Origin: Streptomyces sp. NBC_00154
GTDB taxonomy: Bacteria; Actinomycetota; Actinomycetes; Streptomycetales; Streptomycetaceae
DNA length: 64,000 nucleotides
Assembly: GCF_026342835.1 (NCBI RefSeq)
Contig: NZ_JAPEMI010000003.1
Location: 186,001 to 250,000 of the forward strand
Direction of reading: 5' to 3'
The notes below the pieces were generated by a model. The model was not told the origin of the DNA, did no database searches, and saw only the letters and a program-made list of their open reading frames with translations. Shown piece by piece: positions 36,807 through 46,317 of the stretch; position 1 is the stretch's first letter, and the number at the start of each line of letters is the position of its first letter. The position numbers and the translations under genes were made by a program.

Positions 36807-39266
36807 ATGCACACCAACGAAACGGCACTCGCTGAGCCGGTGAACTCCGGCGATAAGCCCGACGCGGCGATAGCCATGCTCGATGCGGAGGGGACGGTGG
36901 TCGGGTGGACCCATGCCGCCCGGCAGCTAGTCGGGTACACGGCCCGGGAGGTGGTAGGCCGGTCCGCCGCACACGTGCTGCCGCCTCCCGAGGACGCCCT
37001 GAAGGCTGCGTCGCACGTCGAGCAGTGTCGTGCCCAGGGTGGCTGGTCCGGCACCGTGGCGGTCCGCCACCGCGTCGGCCACACGCTCAAAATGACTCTG
37101 CAGGTCTCGTTGCTGTGGGGACAGGACGCCGGCACCCGGTGGCTGGTGTCCGTGACCGACATCGGCACCCTGTCCTCGGGGGCGACCAACGGACCGGTGC
37201 GGGAGTCGCTCCTGGCCCGCGCACCGATCGGCATCCTCGTTCATGACCTGCAACTGCGCTGCACCTTGGTGAACGATGTCATGGAGCACCACGTGGGCGT
37301 TCCTCGTGACCGATGGTTCGGACGCCGCCTGAAAGATCTGTTCCCCGGCTTCGAGGCCGAAGCGCTCGAGGCAGTGATGCGGCAGGTGCTGGAGAGCGGC
37401 ACCACCAAGGTCCACGAGTACCGGGCGTGGCCGCCGGCGGGCCGGGGCCGGTCACACGTGTTCTCGGCCTCGTTCTTCTGCCTCCAGGACGCCGACGGCC
37501 AGACAATTGGGGTGTGCGCCATGAGCGTGGATAACACCGGCAATCGGCGGGCGCGTGAGCGCCTTGCCATCCTCAGCGAAGCCAGCACGCGTATCGGCAG
37601 CACCCTCGACGTCATGCAGACCGGGCAGGAACTGGCCAACCTCGCCGTGCCCCTGCTGGCCGACCACGCCGTCGTCGACCTGGTGGAGTCGGTTCCGTTC
37701 GGGGTGGAGCCCTCGGGGGGGATCGGCACGACGAGCGGTCGCCCCGCTCTGCTGCGCCGTGCCGGTCTGGCCACTATCGACCCGGATGTCCCGGAGTTGC
37801 CGTGGGTGCGCGAAGAGGTGGTCCACGTCCACCCGGCCTCGTCCTTCGCCAACGCCCTGCGCACGGGCAGGTCTCACCTGGAACCGGTGCTGGACACCGC
37901 CAGCCCATGGGTCGACCACGACCCGGTACGGGCCCAGAAGGTCCGTGACACCGGGGTCCACTCTGTGATGGTCGTCCCCATCCGTGCGCGGCGCTGCGTG
38001 CTGGGACTGGCGCTGTTCGCCCGCTCCAAGGAGCAGACGCCGTTCCAGGAGGATGATCTGCTCCTCGCCGAGGAGCTCGTCACCCGCGCCGCGCTCTGCC
38101 TGGACAACGCTCTCCAGTACGCTCGCGAACGCACCGCTGCCCTCACGCTCCAACGCGACCTGCTCCCCCACCGCGTGCGACGCCACGCCGCCGTCGAGGT
38201 GGCCTCGCGCTACGTGCCGGCTGACATGGACCGCGGCGTGGGGGGTGACTGGTTCGACGTGATCGAGCTGTCCGGCGCCCGGGTGGCCCTCGTCGTCGGC
38301 GATGTGGTCGGACACGGCATCAACGCCGCGGCGGCCATGGGCAGGTTGCGCACTGCCGTGCGCACGCTCGCGGACCTGGACCTGTCCCCCGCCCAACTGC
38401 TGGCGCACCTCGATGACACGGTCCGGCGGCTGAACGAGGAAGACGCCGACGACCCGGACCAGGTCCCCGCAGTGGTCGGCGCCACCTGCCTGTACGCCGT
38501 CTACGACCCGGTCACCCGACGGTGCACGATGGCGCGGGCCGGGCACCCCCCGCCCGCGATCATTGACCCGCAGGGCCATGCCACCTTCCCCGAAATGCCC
38601 GCCGGAGCCCCGCTCGGCCTCGGCCTCGGGCTGCTCGCCTTTGAGTCCGTGGATCTGGAACTGCCCGAGGGAAGTGTGCTCGCGTTCTACACCGACGGCC
38701 TGGTCGAGACCCGCGACGACGACATCGACGTCGGGATGAGCCGCCTGGGCGCCGCCCTTTCACAATCCGACCGGTCCCTGGAAGACCTGTGCTCGGAAGT
38801 GATCGAGACCTTGCCCGCCCAGGAGCACTCCGACGACGTCACCTTGCTCCTTGTGCGAACCCGCGCACTCCAACCGGCCCGGGTCGCGTCCTGGGCCCTG
38901 CCGAACGAGCCGACCGCCGTCCGCATCGCCCGGCACCTGGCAGCCCGTCAGCTCAGCAAATGGGGGATGGAGCATCTCATGACAACTATGGAGCTGATCG
39001 TCAGTGAACTGGTCACCAACGCCATCCGCTACGGCGGCGGGCCGATCCGCCTACGGCTCATCCAGCACGAGGTTCTGACCTGCGAAGTCTCCGATACCAG
39101 CACCAGCCACCCACGTCCGCGGCATCCGCGCACCCTCGACGAGAACGGCCGCGGCCTCATCCTCATCGCTCACCTGTCCCGCAGGTGGGGCTCCCGCTCC
39201 GTATCGGACGGCAAAGTCGTCTGGGCCGAGCAAGACCTGCCGGCCACAGCCCGCGCGATCGCCTGA
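36807..39266 (+). CDS. PP2C phosphatase with PAS, GAF and RsbW-like ATPase domains
   Basis: An 819-residue protein: PAS (about 15-115), PAS (about 130-245), GAF (about 255-430), PP2C (about 440-680; GGDWFDVIEL, LVVGDVVGHGINAAAAMGRL, LAFYTDGLVETRDDDI, EHSDDVTLLL) and HATPase (about 690-815; ELIVSELVTNAIRYGGGPI, TLDENGRGLILIAHLSRRWG). All Asp motifs are intact. ATG 36807 follows an AAGGGA site. The next phosphatase gene starts 22 bp after the stop, so the two form an operon, probably under the divergent TetR. Confidence 0.92.
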   Translation: MHTNETALAEPVNSGDKPDAAIAMLDAEGTVVGWTHAARQLVGYTAREVVGRSAAHVLPPPEDALKAASHVEQCRAQGGWSGTVAVRHRVGHTLKMTLQVSLLWGQDAGTRWLVSVTDIGTLSSGATNGPVRESLLARAPIGILVHDLQLRCTLVNDVMEHHVGVPRDRWFGRRLKDLFPGFEAEALEAVMRQVLESGTTKVHEYRAWPPAGRGRSHVFSASFFCLQDADGQTIGVCAMSVDNTGNRRARERLAILSEASTRIGSTLDVMQTGQELANLAVPLLADHAVVDLVESVPFGVEPSGGIGTTSGRPALLRRAGLATIDPDVPELPWVREEVVHVHPASSFANALRTGRSHLEPVLDTASPWVDHDPVRAQKVRDTGVHSVMVVPIRARRCVLGLALFARSKEQTPFQEDDLLLAEELVTRAALCLDNALQYARERTAALTLQRDLLPHRVRRHAAVEVASRYVPADMDRGVGGDWFDVIELSGARVALVVGDVVGHGINAAAAMGRLRTAVRTLADLDLSPAQLLAHLDDTVRRLNEEDADDPDQVPAVVGATCLYAVYDPVTRRCTMARAGHPPPAIIDPQGHATFPEMPAGAPLGLGLGLLAFESVDLELPEGSVLAFYTDGLVETRDDDIDVGMSRLGAALSQSDRSLEDLCSEVIETLPAQEHSDDVTLLLVRTRALQPARVASWALPNEPTAVRIARHLAARQLSKWGMEHLMTTMELIVSELVTNAIRYGGGPIRLRLIQHEVLTCEVSDTSTSHPRPRHPRTLDENGRGLILIAHLSRRWGSRSVSDGKVVWAEQDLPATARAIA

Positions 39267-39288
39267 GCTACTGAAGGAAGTGCGAAAA

Positions 39289-41721
39289 ATGGATATAAAA
39301 ACCGTCAACGATGTCCACTCGGAAGGTGACATCCAAGGGACGATGCGCCTGTCCGGTTCTGGTCCCAGCGGCAGGCCGCCCCCGTTCGAGTACGTGGCAG
39401 CCGCCGTGCTCGATGACCGAGGCACGGTGCTCCGGTGGACCGGGACGGCGAAGGACCTGACGGGGTTCACCGCCGAAGAAGTCTGCGACCGCCCCATACA
39501 GGAGCTGGTGGCCGACCTCCCCGACGAATTGCACAACGCCAGGGAGATGCCGGCATCCGGCCACGTACGGCTGTGGCACCGCTCCGGCGACACCATCGAT
39601 GCCACCTTCCGGATCTCTCCGGTGGAAGGCTCCGCGGAGTTCCTTGTCCTGGCGGCGCCCACACACCACGTCACCAACCGCGATCAGGGCGCAGCGCTCT
39701 TGCGCGCACTGTCCTCACAGGACCGGATCACGATCGCTCTGCACGACACGGATCTGTCCACTGTGCGAACGAACGCCACGCCGGGCACCCTCGACGGTCG
39801 TCCAGTGGATCCCGGCACTCGGCTGTGCGACGTGCTATGTGCCGAGGACGCCGAGAACCTGGAGGCCGTACTGCGCCAGGTGCTCGTGACGGGTGTCCCG
39901 GTGGTCCGCAGAAACCTGCAGGTGAGCTGGCGGCACGATCCGGCGCGGCAGCACGCGCTGTCTCTGTCCGCCTTCCGTCTGGAGGACTCGCGGCGACGCC
40001 CCACGGGGGTCGCAGCCCTTTACATCGACAGTGCCGACGATCTGCGTGCCCGCCGTCATCTGGATCTCGCCCGCGAGGTGGCCGAGCAGGTGGGAGGCTC
40101 CCTGGACGTCGTGCGCACTGCACAGGACCTTGCGGACGTTCTCGTACCCGCGTTCGGGGATCTCGCCGCAGTCGACCTTGCGCACTCCGTTTTCGACGGG
40201 GAAGAACCCTCGAAGCAGCTGGGCGGTGGAGACATGGACAACGCGGCCCTTGCGCCGGCCACCGCAGTGTGGCCGGCCGGCATCAAGCGCGGCGACCCCG
40301 TCCCGCCCCTTCCCGACCACCCCCTCCTGCGCAGCTTCCGACACGGCGAGACAGTCGTCTTCGGCCGTGACGACTTCATCGCCATGGTCAGCGACCCGCA
40401 GCTGGTCGAGTATCTCGTCCCGAAGGACGCCCATTCGGTGATGGTGGCACCGTTGCATGCCCGCGGGCTCACGCTCGGCGCCATATCGGCCTGGCGATGC
40501 GGCCGATCCGACCCCTTCACCGAGGACGAGGCGGATCTCATGGCTCAGATCGCCTCACGGGGTGCGCTCGCCATCGACAACGCCCGCCGTTACACGCGCG
40601 AGCACCGGGCGGCCATGGCGCTGCAGCAGCGCCTCCTTCCCCCGGCCACAACCGACACGCCAGCCGCCGAGACCGCCGGCGTCTACCTGCCCGCAGGCGA
40701 CGGAGCGGAAATCCGCGGCGACTGGTACGACGCCATTGCTCTGCCCTCTCTCCGGCTGGCCCTTGTCGCCGGAGACGTGATCGGCCACGGCATACTCGCA
40801 AGCGCCACCATGGGCCGCCTGCGCGCCGCCATCCAGACGCTCGCGGACCTGGAACTCGAACCGGACGAGGTGCTCGCCCGCATCGCGGACCTGGTCCAGC
40901 GCCTGGTGGCCGAAGCCCCACCCGACCACCACGACGTCGTCGGCGCCACATGCCTGTACGCGGTCTACGACCCGGTCACCCGACGCTGTGCCATGGCCAG
41001 TGCCGGGCACCTGCCCCCCGTCCTGGTCCGGCCCGACGGAACCGCCGAAGTCGTCAAGGTCTCCCCGGGGCCACCACTCGCCATCGGCAGCCTGCCGTAC
41101 GAGACCACCGTGATCGACCTCGAGCCGGGCAGCGTCCTCGCGTTCTGCACCAACGGCCTGATCGAAGGGAGCGACCGCGACATCGACCAAGGGCTCCAGT
41201 GCCTGACGGATGCCCTCGCCGCGTCCTGCCGTCCGGATCGCGCTCTGGACGAAACCGGCCGGGCTCTCCTCGCCAACCTGGCTGACCAGGCGCCGCGCGA
41301 CGACGCGGCCCTGCTGCTGGCCCGCACCCGCGCCGTCCCGGCGGGGGACACCGCTCACTGGGAGATCCCGGCCGATCCGGCCGCCGTCTCCGAGGCCCGA
41401 GCATGGACAACCCGCCAACTCACCAGGTGGGGGCTGGACGACCTCGTCTTCACCACCGAACTCATCGTCAGCGAACTGGTCACCAACGCCATCCGCTACG
41501 GTCGTCCGCCTGCGGAACTTCGTCTGATTCGCCACGACGTTCTAGTCTGCGAGGTCACCGACTCCAGCCCCACCCAGCCCCGCCTGCGGCGCGCCGCAAC
41601 CACCGACGAGGGAGGACGCGGCCTGTTCCTCATCGCGCAACTCGGCGCGCGCTGGGGCTGCCGCCATGGCCAGAGCCGGAAGACGATCTGGTCCGAACAG
41701 CTCATCGAGTGTCCCGGCTGA
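39289..41721 (+). CDS. PP2C-like phosphatase with PAS, GAF and ATPase domains, altered active site
   Basis: From ATG 39289 (GAAGGAA upstream) the 810-residue protein has the same layout as its inverted paralog at 30175-32559: PAS, PAS, GAF, PP2C, HATPase. The C-terminal 110 residues are almost identical (SELVTNAIRYGRPPAELRLI, RRAATTDEGGRGLFLIAQLG). In the PP2C domain the usual GGDWFD is RGDWYDAIAL and the YTDGL motif reads FCTNGLIEGSDRD, so a metal-binding Asp is replaced by Asn. It may be a weak or dead phosphatase with an intact kinase-like domain. Confidence 0.9.
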   Translation: MDIKTVNDVHSEGDIQGTMRLSGSGPSGRPPPFEYVAAAVLDDRGTVLRWTGTAKDLTGFTAEEVCDRPIQELVADLPDELHNAREMPASGHVRLWHRSGDTIDATFRISPVEGSAEFLVLAAPTHHVTNRDQGAALLRALSSQDRITIALHDTDLSTVRTNATPGTLDGRPVDPGTRLCDVLCAEDAENLEAVLRQVLVTGVPVVRRNLQVSWRHDPARQHALSLSAFRLEDSRRRPTGVAALYIDSADDLRARRHLDLAREVAEQVGGSLDVVRTAQDLADVLVPAFGDLAAVDLAHSVFDGEEPSKQLGGGDMDNAALAPATAVWPAGIKRGDPVPPLPDHPLLRSFRHGETVVFGRDDFIAMVSDPQLVEYLVPKDAHSVMVAPLHARGLTLGAISAWRCGRSDPFTEDEADLMAQIASRGALAIDNARRYTREHRAAMALQQRLLPPATTDTPAAETAGVYLPAGDGAEIRGDWYDAIALPSLRLALVAGDVIGHGILASATMGRLRAAIQTLADLELEPDEVLARIADLVQRLVAEAPPDHHDVVGATCLYAVYDPVTRRCAMASAGHLPPVLVRPDGTAEVVKVSPGPPLAIGSLPYETTVIDLEPGSVLAFCTNGLIEGSDRDIDQGLQCLTDALAASCRPDRALDETGRALLANLADQAPRDDAALLLARTRAVPAGDTAHWEIPADPAAVSEARAWTTRQLTRWGLDDLVFTTELIVSELVTNAIRYGRPPAELRLIRHDVLVCEVTDSSPTQPRLRRAATTDEGGRGLFLIAQLGARWGCRHGQSRKTIWSEQLIECPG

Positions 41722-41750
41722 TCGGTGCCCTTCTCGTTGCGGGTGGAATT

Positions 41751-41788
41751 GGGGGTTGAGGAACATCCATGTCAGATCGTGCGCTAAG
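41751..41788 (+). repeat. solitary 38-bp IS end, inverted copy at 51112
   Basis: gggggttgaggaacatccat followed by gtcagatcgtgcgctaag matches the reverse complement of 51112-51149 with one mismatch. The copy at 51 kb adjoins IS4-family transposase sequence, so both are probably right ends of an IS4-type element. Confidence 0.6.
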
Positions 41789-41849
41789 CCCTCGTCACCC
41801 CTGGTGGGCGGCTGACGGAGCATCGGCAGCGAATGCGATTTGAAGTCTT

Positions 41850-41943
41850 CCCGCAGATAACGCCCTATTATCTGCGGGACGGCCGACCGCGACCTGCGGG
41901 AACGGCTCGGGGGCCGTGCGTGAAGAGGCCCTGTTATCTGCGG
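41850..41943. repeat. inverted and direct repeats upstream of the integrase gene
   Basis: cccgcagataa (41850-41860) and ttatctgcggg (41868-41878) form an 11-bp inverted repeat. A third copy, ttatctgcgg, lies at 41934-41943, just before the integrase start. This could be recombinase binding sites or an attachment region. Confidence 0.45.
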
Positions 41944-41957
41944 CAAGAGGGGAAGCA

Positions 41958-42934
41958 GTGCCGACGCTCGTACGACTGCCCGCCGGGAAGGCGTTGACCG
42001 TACGGAGCGCGGCGGACGCGTTCCTCGACTCGCTCGGCAACGCGAACACGGTCCGCAACTACGGGATCGGGGTCGGCAAGACTGCCGAATGGCTCGGCGA
42101 GGCCCGCCCGCTCGCCACGGTCGCGGACGACGAGATCGGCGGCGCCCTCGAAGAGCTGTGGGGCGAGGCGGCGGTCAACACCTGGAACGCCCGGCGGGCG
42201 TCGGTGCTGTCGTGGCTGGGCTGGTGCGGCGAGTACGGGCACAACGGCCCGAAGGTGCCGGCGTGGGCGAAGCGGATGACTCCGTCGGACTCTGAGACCC
42301 CGGCCCGCTCGAAGATGGCCATCGACCGGCTGATCGCCCGCCGCAATGTCCATCTCCGGGAGAAGACCCTGTGGCGGTGCTCTACGAAACGGTCGCGCGG
42401 TCGGAGGAGATCCTCGGAGTCAACATCGAGGAGTTGGACCTCGCCGGGCGCCGGGCCGCGGTGAAGGCCAAGGGCGCCCGGCCGCGCACCCGGCGCCGCG
42501 GCGCGATGCGCGAGGACTTCGTGCTGGAGACCGTGTACTGGGACGCGGGCACCGCCCGGCTGCTGCCCCGCCTGCTCAAGGGCCGTACGCGCGGGCCGGT
42601 GTTCGTCACCCACCGCAGGCCGGGCCCAGGCAAGGTCCTCGCGCCGCGCGACGTGTGCCCGGACACCGGGCTGGTCCGGCTGTCGTACGGGCAGGCCCGC
42701 ATGTTGCTGGACGAGCACACCGCCCTCGGCGGCAAAAGTGGCACGGGTTGGGATCTGCACGAGTGGCGGCATTCCGGGCTCACGCACCTCGGCGAGGCGG
42801 GGGCGAGCCTGCTGATGCTGATGGCGAAGTCCCGGCACAAGAAGCCCGAGAACGTACGGAAGTACTTCCTTCCCTCCCCGGAGGCGATCGCCGAAGTCAC
42901 CAGCCTGCTCGCGCCGGGTGACAGCAGGCGCTGA
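41958..42934 (+). pseudogene. tyrosine recombinase (site-specific integrase), frameshifted
   Basis: The first frame from GTG 41958 (GAGGGGAAG upstream) encodes the N-terminal core-binding domain (AADAFLDSLGNANTVRNYGI, WLGWCGEYGHNGPKVPAWAK). The catalytic domain is in the second frame from about 42365: LYETVARSEEILGVN holds the first Arg, LHEWRHSGLTHLGEAGAS the HxxR pair, and SRHKKPENVRKYFLP the Tyr. A one-base change at about 42355-42375 separates them. All catalytic residues are otherwise present. Confidence 0.85.
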
Positions 42935-43154
42935 TCCGGGGCGGCCGCTGGCGGAGCTTGGATCGTGTGGTGGCTGCCGATGTGGATGTCGAGTGCGCCC
43001 AACCGGAAGTCGCAGTGCTTCCTTCGGCCAGGCGGGGCTGAGGCGAGCGTGAGGGTAGCCGTCCGGACCGCAGACCATGGCGAACGGCCGGTTGTGTGTA
43101 TGCCGAAGGTGCAGGTGTGATGCCGCGGCGTGGCGGCTGTGAGCATCCATTGAT

Positions 43155-43189
43155 TTGTACATCTGTTCTTAAGGCTTGTACGTTTGTAC
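43155..43189. promoter_or_regulatory. three TTGTAC boxes, candidate TetR operator
   Basis: TTGTAC occurs at 43155-43160, 43176-43181 and 43184-43189, directly before the ATG at 43192. The last two form a GTAC-N4-GTAC palindrome. Confidence 0.5.
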
Positions 43190-43191
43190 GC

Positions 43192-43851
43192 ATGCTGCAC
43201 ATCGAACCGCCGTCGGCGGAGCCTCCCGAAGGTGAAACGGCCAAGGAAGCGGTCGGCGGTGAGCGCCGGGCCTCCGGTGGATCGGGTGGTGGGCGGCGGA
43301 CCCGTCGCAACGACCCCGGCCGGAAGACGCACATCCTGGACGCCACTCTCGACGTCATTGCGGATCATGGGGTGGCCGGGACGACGCATCGGCACATCGC
43401 TGCCCGGGCCGGCGTGCCGCTCGGGTCGATCACCTATCACTTCGCCAGCTTGACCGATCTCCAGACGCAGGCGTTCGCCCGGCATGTCGAGCTGCAGTCC
43501 GCGGTGTTCGAGAATTTGTTCCAGAGCGTCGAGACGCACGAGCAATTCGTGGAGGTCCTGGTCGATCTCGTCCACGGAGGTCCTGCCAGGCACCGCAGTG
43601 CGGTCCTCGGCTTCGAGCTGCACCTGGCGGCGCTCCGCAACCCCGGACTGCGAGCCCTGACGCAGGAATGGACGGCGGACAGCCGCGCTGTTCTGGCCCG
43701 TTTCACCGGCCCGGACAGCGCCGCCCGCCTGGACGCCCTGCTTGAGGGAATGATCATGCATGCTCTGCTCACAACCGCGCCGGAGTCGCGCGAGAGGACG
43801 CGGGACGCGATCGACCAGACTCTCGGCCCAGCCGGCCGGCCGGGATCGTGA
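43192..43851 (+). CDS. TetR-family transcriptional regulator
   Basis: A 219-residue protein. After an acidic, Gly-rich leader of about 40 residues comes the TetR helix-turn-helix (ILDATLDVIADHGVAGTTHR, HIAARAGVPLGSITYHFASL) and a helical effector domain. I chose ATG 43192, just after the TTGTAC boxes. The stop overlaps the GTG start of the transporter gene as GTGA, so it leads an operon with an MFS transporter and epoxide hydrolase and probably represses it. Confidence 0.9.
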   Translation: MLHIEPPSAEPPEGETAKEAVGGERRASGGSGGGRRTRRNDPGRKTHILDATLDVIADHGVAGTTHRHIAARAGVPLGSITYHFASLTDLQTQAFARHVELQSAVFENLFQSVETHEQFVEVLVDLVHGGPARHRSAVLGFELHLAALRNPGLRALTQEWTADSRAVLARFTGPDSAARLDALLEGMIMHALLTTAPESRERTRDAIDQTLGPAGRPGS

Positions 43852-45103
43852 CCAGAGCGTCTGCAGCCGTCCCGACGGCGCCAACAGCACGAGAGGTGAC
43901 GGCCGGTGCGAGGGCAACCTACGCGGTCTTCGCCGGTCTGGGGCTCGCCGGATCGACGTGGTCCTCCCGGCTCCCCAGATCCGCACGCAGCTGCACCTCG
44001 ACCCGGCATCACTGGGACTCCTGCTGCTCACCATCGCCGTCGGCGGCGTGATCGTGCTGCCCCTGTCGGGACCTGTCGTCACACGCATCGGCCCCCGCCG
44101 GGCCATCACCGCCGTGGCACTGCTCGTCAGCGCGAGCCTCGGCGTCATCGCGCTCGGATACCCCTTCTCAACATCCCTGCTGGTGGCCGGACTGTTCCTG
44201 CTCGGCGCGGCTACGGGCTTCTGGGATGTCGCGATGACCGTGCACGCCGCGTCCGTCGAACGGCAGCTCGGCCGTCCCGTCATGCCACGCTTCTTTGCCG
44301 CGTTCAGCCTCGGTACGGTCGCCGGTGCCGCGGTCGGTGTGCTGATGACCGCGCTGCGGATCCCGGTAAGCATCCATGTGGCCGTGGTCGCAGCGGTCAT
44401 CGCCGGGGCGATACCCGCGGCGACACGGCACTTCCTTCCTGAGCACGCCGCGCGCCCCATCGCAGTGCCACCGCCGGTGAAAATGTCCCGCTCGGGTCTG
44501 GGCGCGTGGCGAGAACCGCGCACCGTGGCGGTCGGGCTCGTCGCACTGGCCTTCGCGGTCGCGGAAGGGGCGGGCAGTAACTGGGTCAGCGTCTCGGTCA
44601 TCGACCGTCACCACGTCACCGCCACGATCGGCACGCTGGCGTACGCCTCGTTCCTCACCGCGCTCACCGCCGGCCGCTGGCTCGGGCCAGCGGTCCTCCA
44701 CCGGTTCGGACGGGTCACTGTCCTTCGGACAGCCGCCGCCGTCACCGCCACCGGCGTCGCCCTTTTCGCGCTTGGGCCGTCCACTGGACTGGCGTTCGCG
44801 GGAAGTCTGCTCTGGGGGATGGGTGCGGCGCTCGGCTTTCCGATCAGCATGAGTGCCGGGGCCGACGAGCCCGCTCGTACCGCCGGCCGCGTCAGCGTCA
44901 TCACCTCTATCGGATACTGCGGCTTCGTCGGCGGACCGCCCCTCATCGGATTCCTCGCAAACCAGACCACCGTCGGGCACGCCCTGCTCGTCATCGCAAT
45001 CCTCATGGCCCTGTCCGCTGTGATAGCAGGTACCACCCGCCGGTCCCCCGAAAAGCGCACGCAGAGCGGCTCCGACGCCCAGGCACGCACCGCTGTCATG
45101 TGA
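43848..45103 (+). pseudogene. MFS transporter, single frameshift near the N terminus
   Basis: GTG 43848 opens ATYAVFAGLGLAGSTWSSRL-P. The protein then continues only in another frame as QIRTQLHLDPASLGLLLLTI and on to the stop at 45103 (about 400 residues, ten or more hydrophobic helices, GSNWVSVSVIDRHHVTATIG, GYCGFVGGPPLIGFLA). The switch is at gctccccagatc (about 43971-43982) and equals loss of one C from a C run. It may be a true mutation or a sequence error. Translation is coupled to the TetR gene. Likely an efflux permease. Confidence 0.82.
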
Positions 45104-45125
45104 GAACGAAACCTTGGAGACTCCT

Positions 45126-46259
45126 ATGACCCGCCACGCGCCCGTGATCGCCGTCCCCGAGGCCGAGCTGAACGAGCTGCGCTCACGGCTGCTCAACACA
45201 CGCTGGCCGACCCCCTGGCCCGCCACCGGCTGGGAGACCGGCACCGACTCCGGCGAACTACGACGCCTCGTCACTTACTGGGCCTCCGACTACGACTGGC
45301 GTACCCACGAAGCCACCATCAACGCCCTGCCGTCTCACCTCGCAGACATCGACGGAACCCCCGTCCACTACCTGCGCTTCGACGGCGAACACCCCGGCTC
45401 CCTGCCGATCGTCCTGACCAACGGGTGGCCCAGTTCCTTCATCGAACTGACCACCCTCGCCCGCCGGCTGGCCACGCCTTCGCGGTACGGGGGTGACGCC
45501 GCCGACGCGTTCACTGTCATCGTCCCCTCGCTGCCCGGATTCGCCTTCTCACCTCAGCGGCCCTCGCTCGCGAAGCAGCCGCAGACACATGAGATCTGGC
45601 ACCGGCTCATGCACGACGAACTCGGCTTCGCCCGCTACGCCGCGCACGGGGGCGACCTGGGTGCCGGCATCACCTCCCGGCTCGGCGAGGCTCACCCCGA
45701 GGCCGTGGTGGGCATCCATCTGATGGCGATCGCCAGTCCGGTCGCCTACGACGCGGCCGGTGTCACCCCAGAGGAGCAGGAGTACCTCGATTCCGTCGCG
45801 GGGTGGTCCGCGGAAGAGGGCGGGTACCTGCACGAACAGAGCACCCGCCCTCTCACGCTGAGCTATGGTCTGGCCGACTCGCCGACCGGGCTGCTTGCCT
45901 GGATCGTCGAGAAGTACCGTGCGTGGAGCGATTGCGGTGGTGACCTGTCGTCCCGGTTCAGCGACGACTTCCTCCTCACGCAGGCGTCGCTCTACTGGTT
46001 CACCCACACCATCTCGACCTCCTTCCGGCCCTACTACGAATACGCCCAGCGGCTGACGAGGCGGGTGGAGCGGGTAAACGTGCCCACGGCCCTCGCCCTG
46101 TTCCCAGCCGACCTCACCCAGCCGCCCCGCAGCTGGGCCGAGCGCACGTACAACATCACGAGGTACACCCGCATGCCCCGTGGCGGACACTTCGCCGCCC
46201 ACGAAGAACCCGAGCTCCTCGCGCACGACCTCACCGAGTTCTTCCGCGCACACCGGTGA
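45126..46259 (+). CDS. epoxide hydrolase (alpha/beta fold, EHN domain)
   Basis: A 377-residue protein with the N-terminal EHN region (LNELRSRLLNTRWPTPWPAT, DWRTHEATINALPSHLADID) and an alpha/beta hydrolase core. The oxyanion element is TNGWPSSFIE, the nucleophile Asp177 is in AAHGGDLGAG, and the His is in PRGGHFAAHEEPE (about 355). It should open epoxides to diols. ATG 45126 follows TTGGAGA. It is the third gene of the TetR/MFS operon, 22 bp after the transporter, so detoxification of an epoxide or resistance to an epoxide-bearing compound is plausible. Confidence 0.92.
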   Translation: MTRHAPVIAVPEAELNELRSRLLNTRWPTPWPATGWETGTDSGELRRLVTYWASDYDWRTHEATINALPSHLADIDGTPVHYLRFDGEHPGSLPIVLTNGWPSSFIELTTLARRLATPSRYGGDAADAFTVIVPSLPGFAFSPQRPSLAKQPQTHEIWHRLMHDELGFARYAAHGGDLGAGITSRLGEAHPEAVVGIHLMAIASPVAYDAAGVTPEEQEYLDSVAGWSAEEGGYLHEQSTRPLTLSYGLADSPTGLLAWIVEKYRAWSDCGGDLSSRFSDDFLLTQASLYWFTHTISTSFRPYYEYAQRLTRRVERVNVPTALALFPADLTQPPRSWAERTYNITRYTRMPRGGHFAAHEEPELLAHDLTEFFRAHR

Positions 46260-46317
46260 ACACCGGAACCCGTGAGAGTTCTTGAGCCTCAGCACCAACG
46301 CGCCGGAGCCGATCGAC

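Noticed and set aside
42382..44601. A 739-codon minus-strand frame spanning the integrase, TetR and MFS genes
   Set aside because: It crosses three well-supported plus-strand genes, and its sequence is low-complexity Arg/Ser/Thr-rich.
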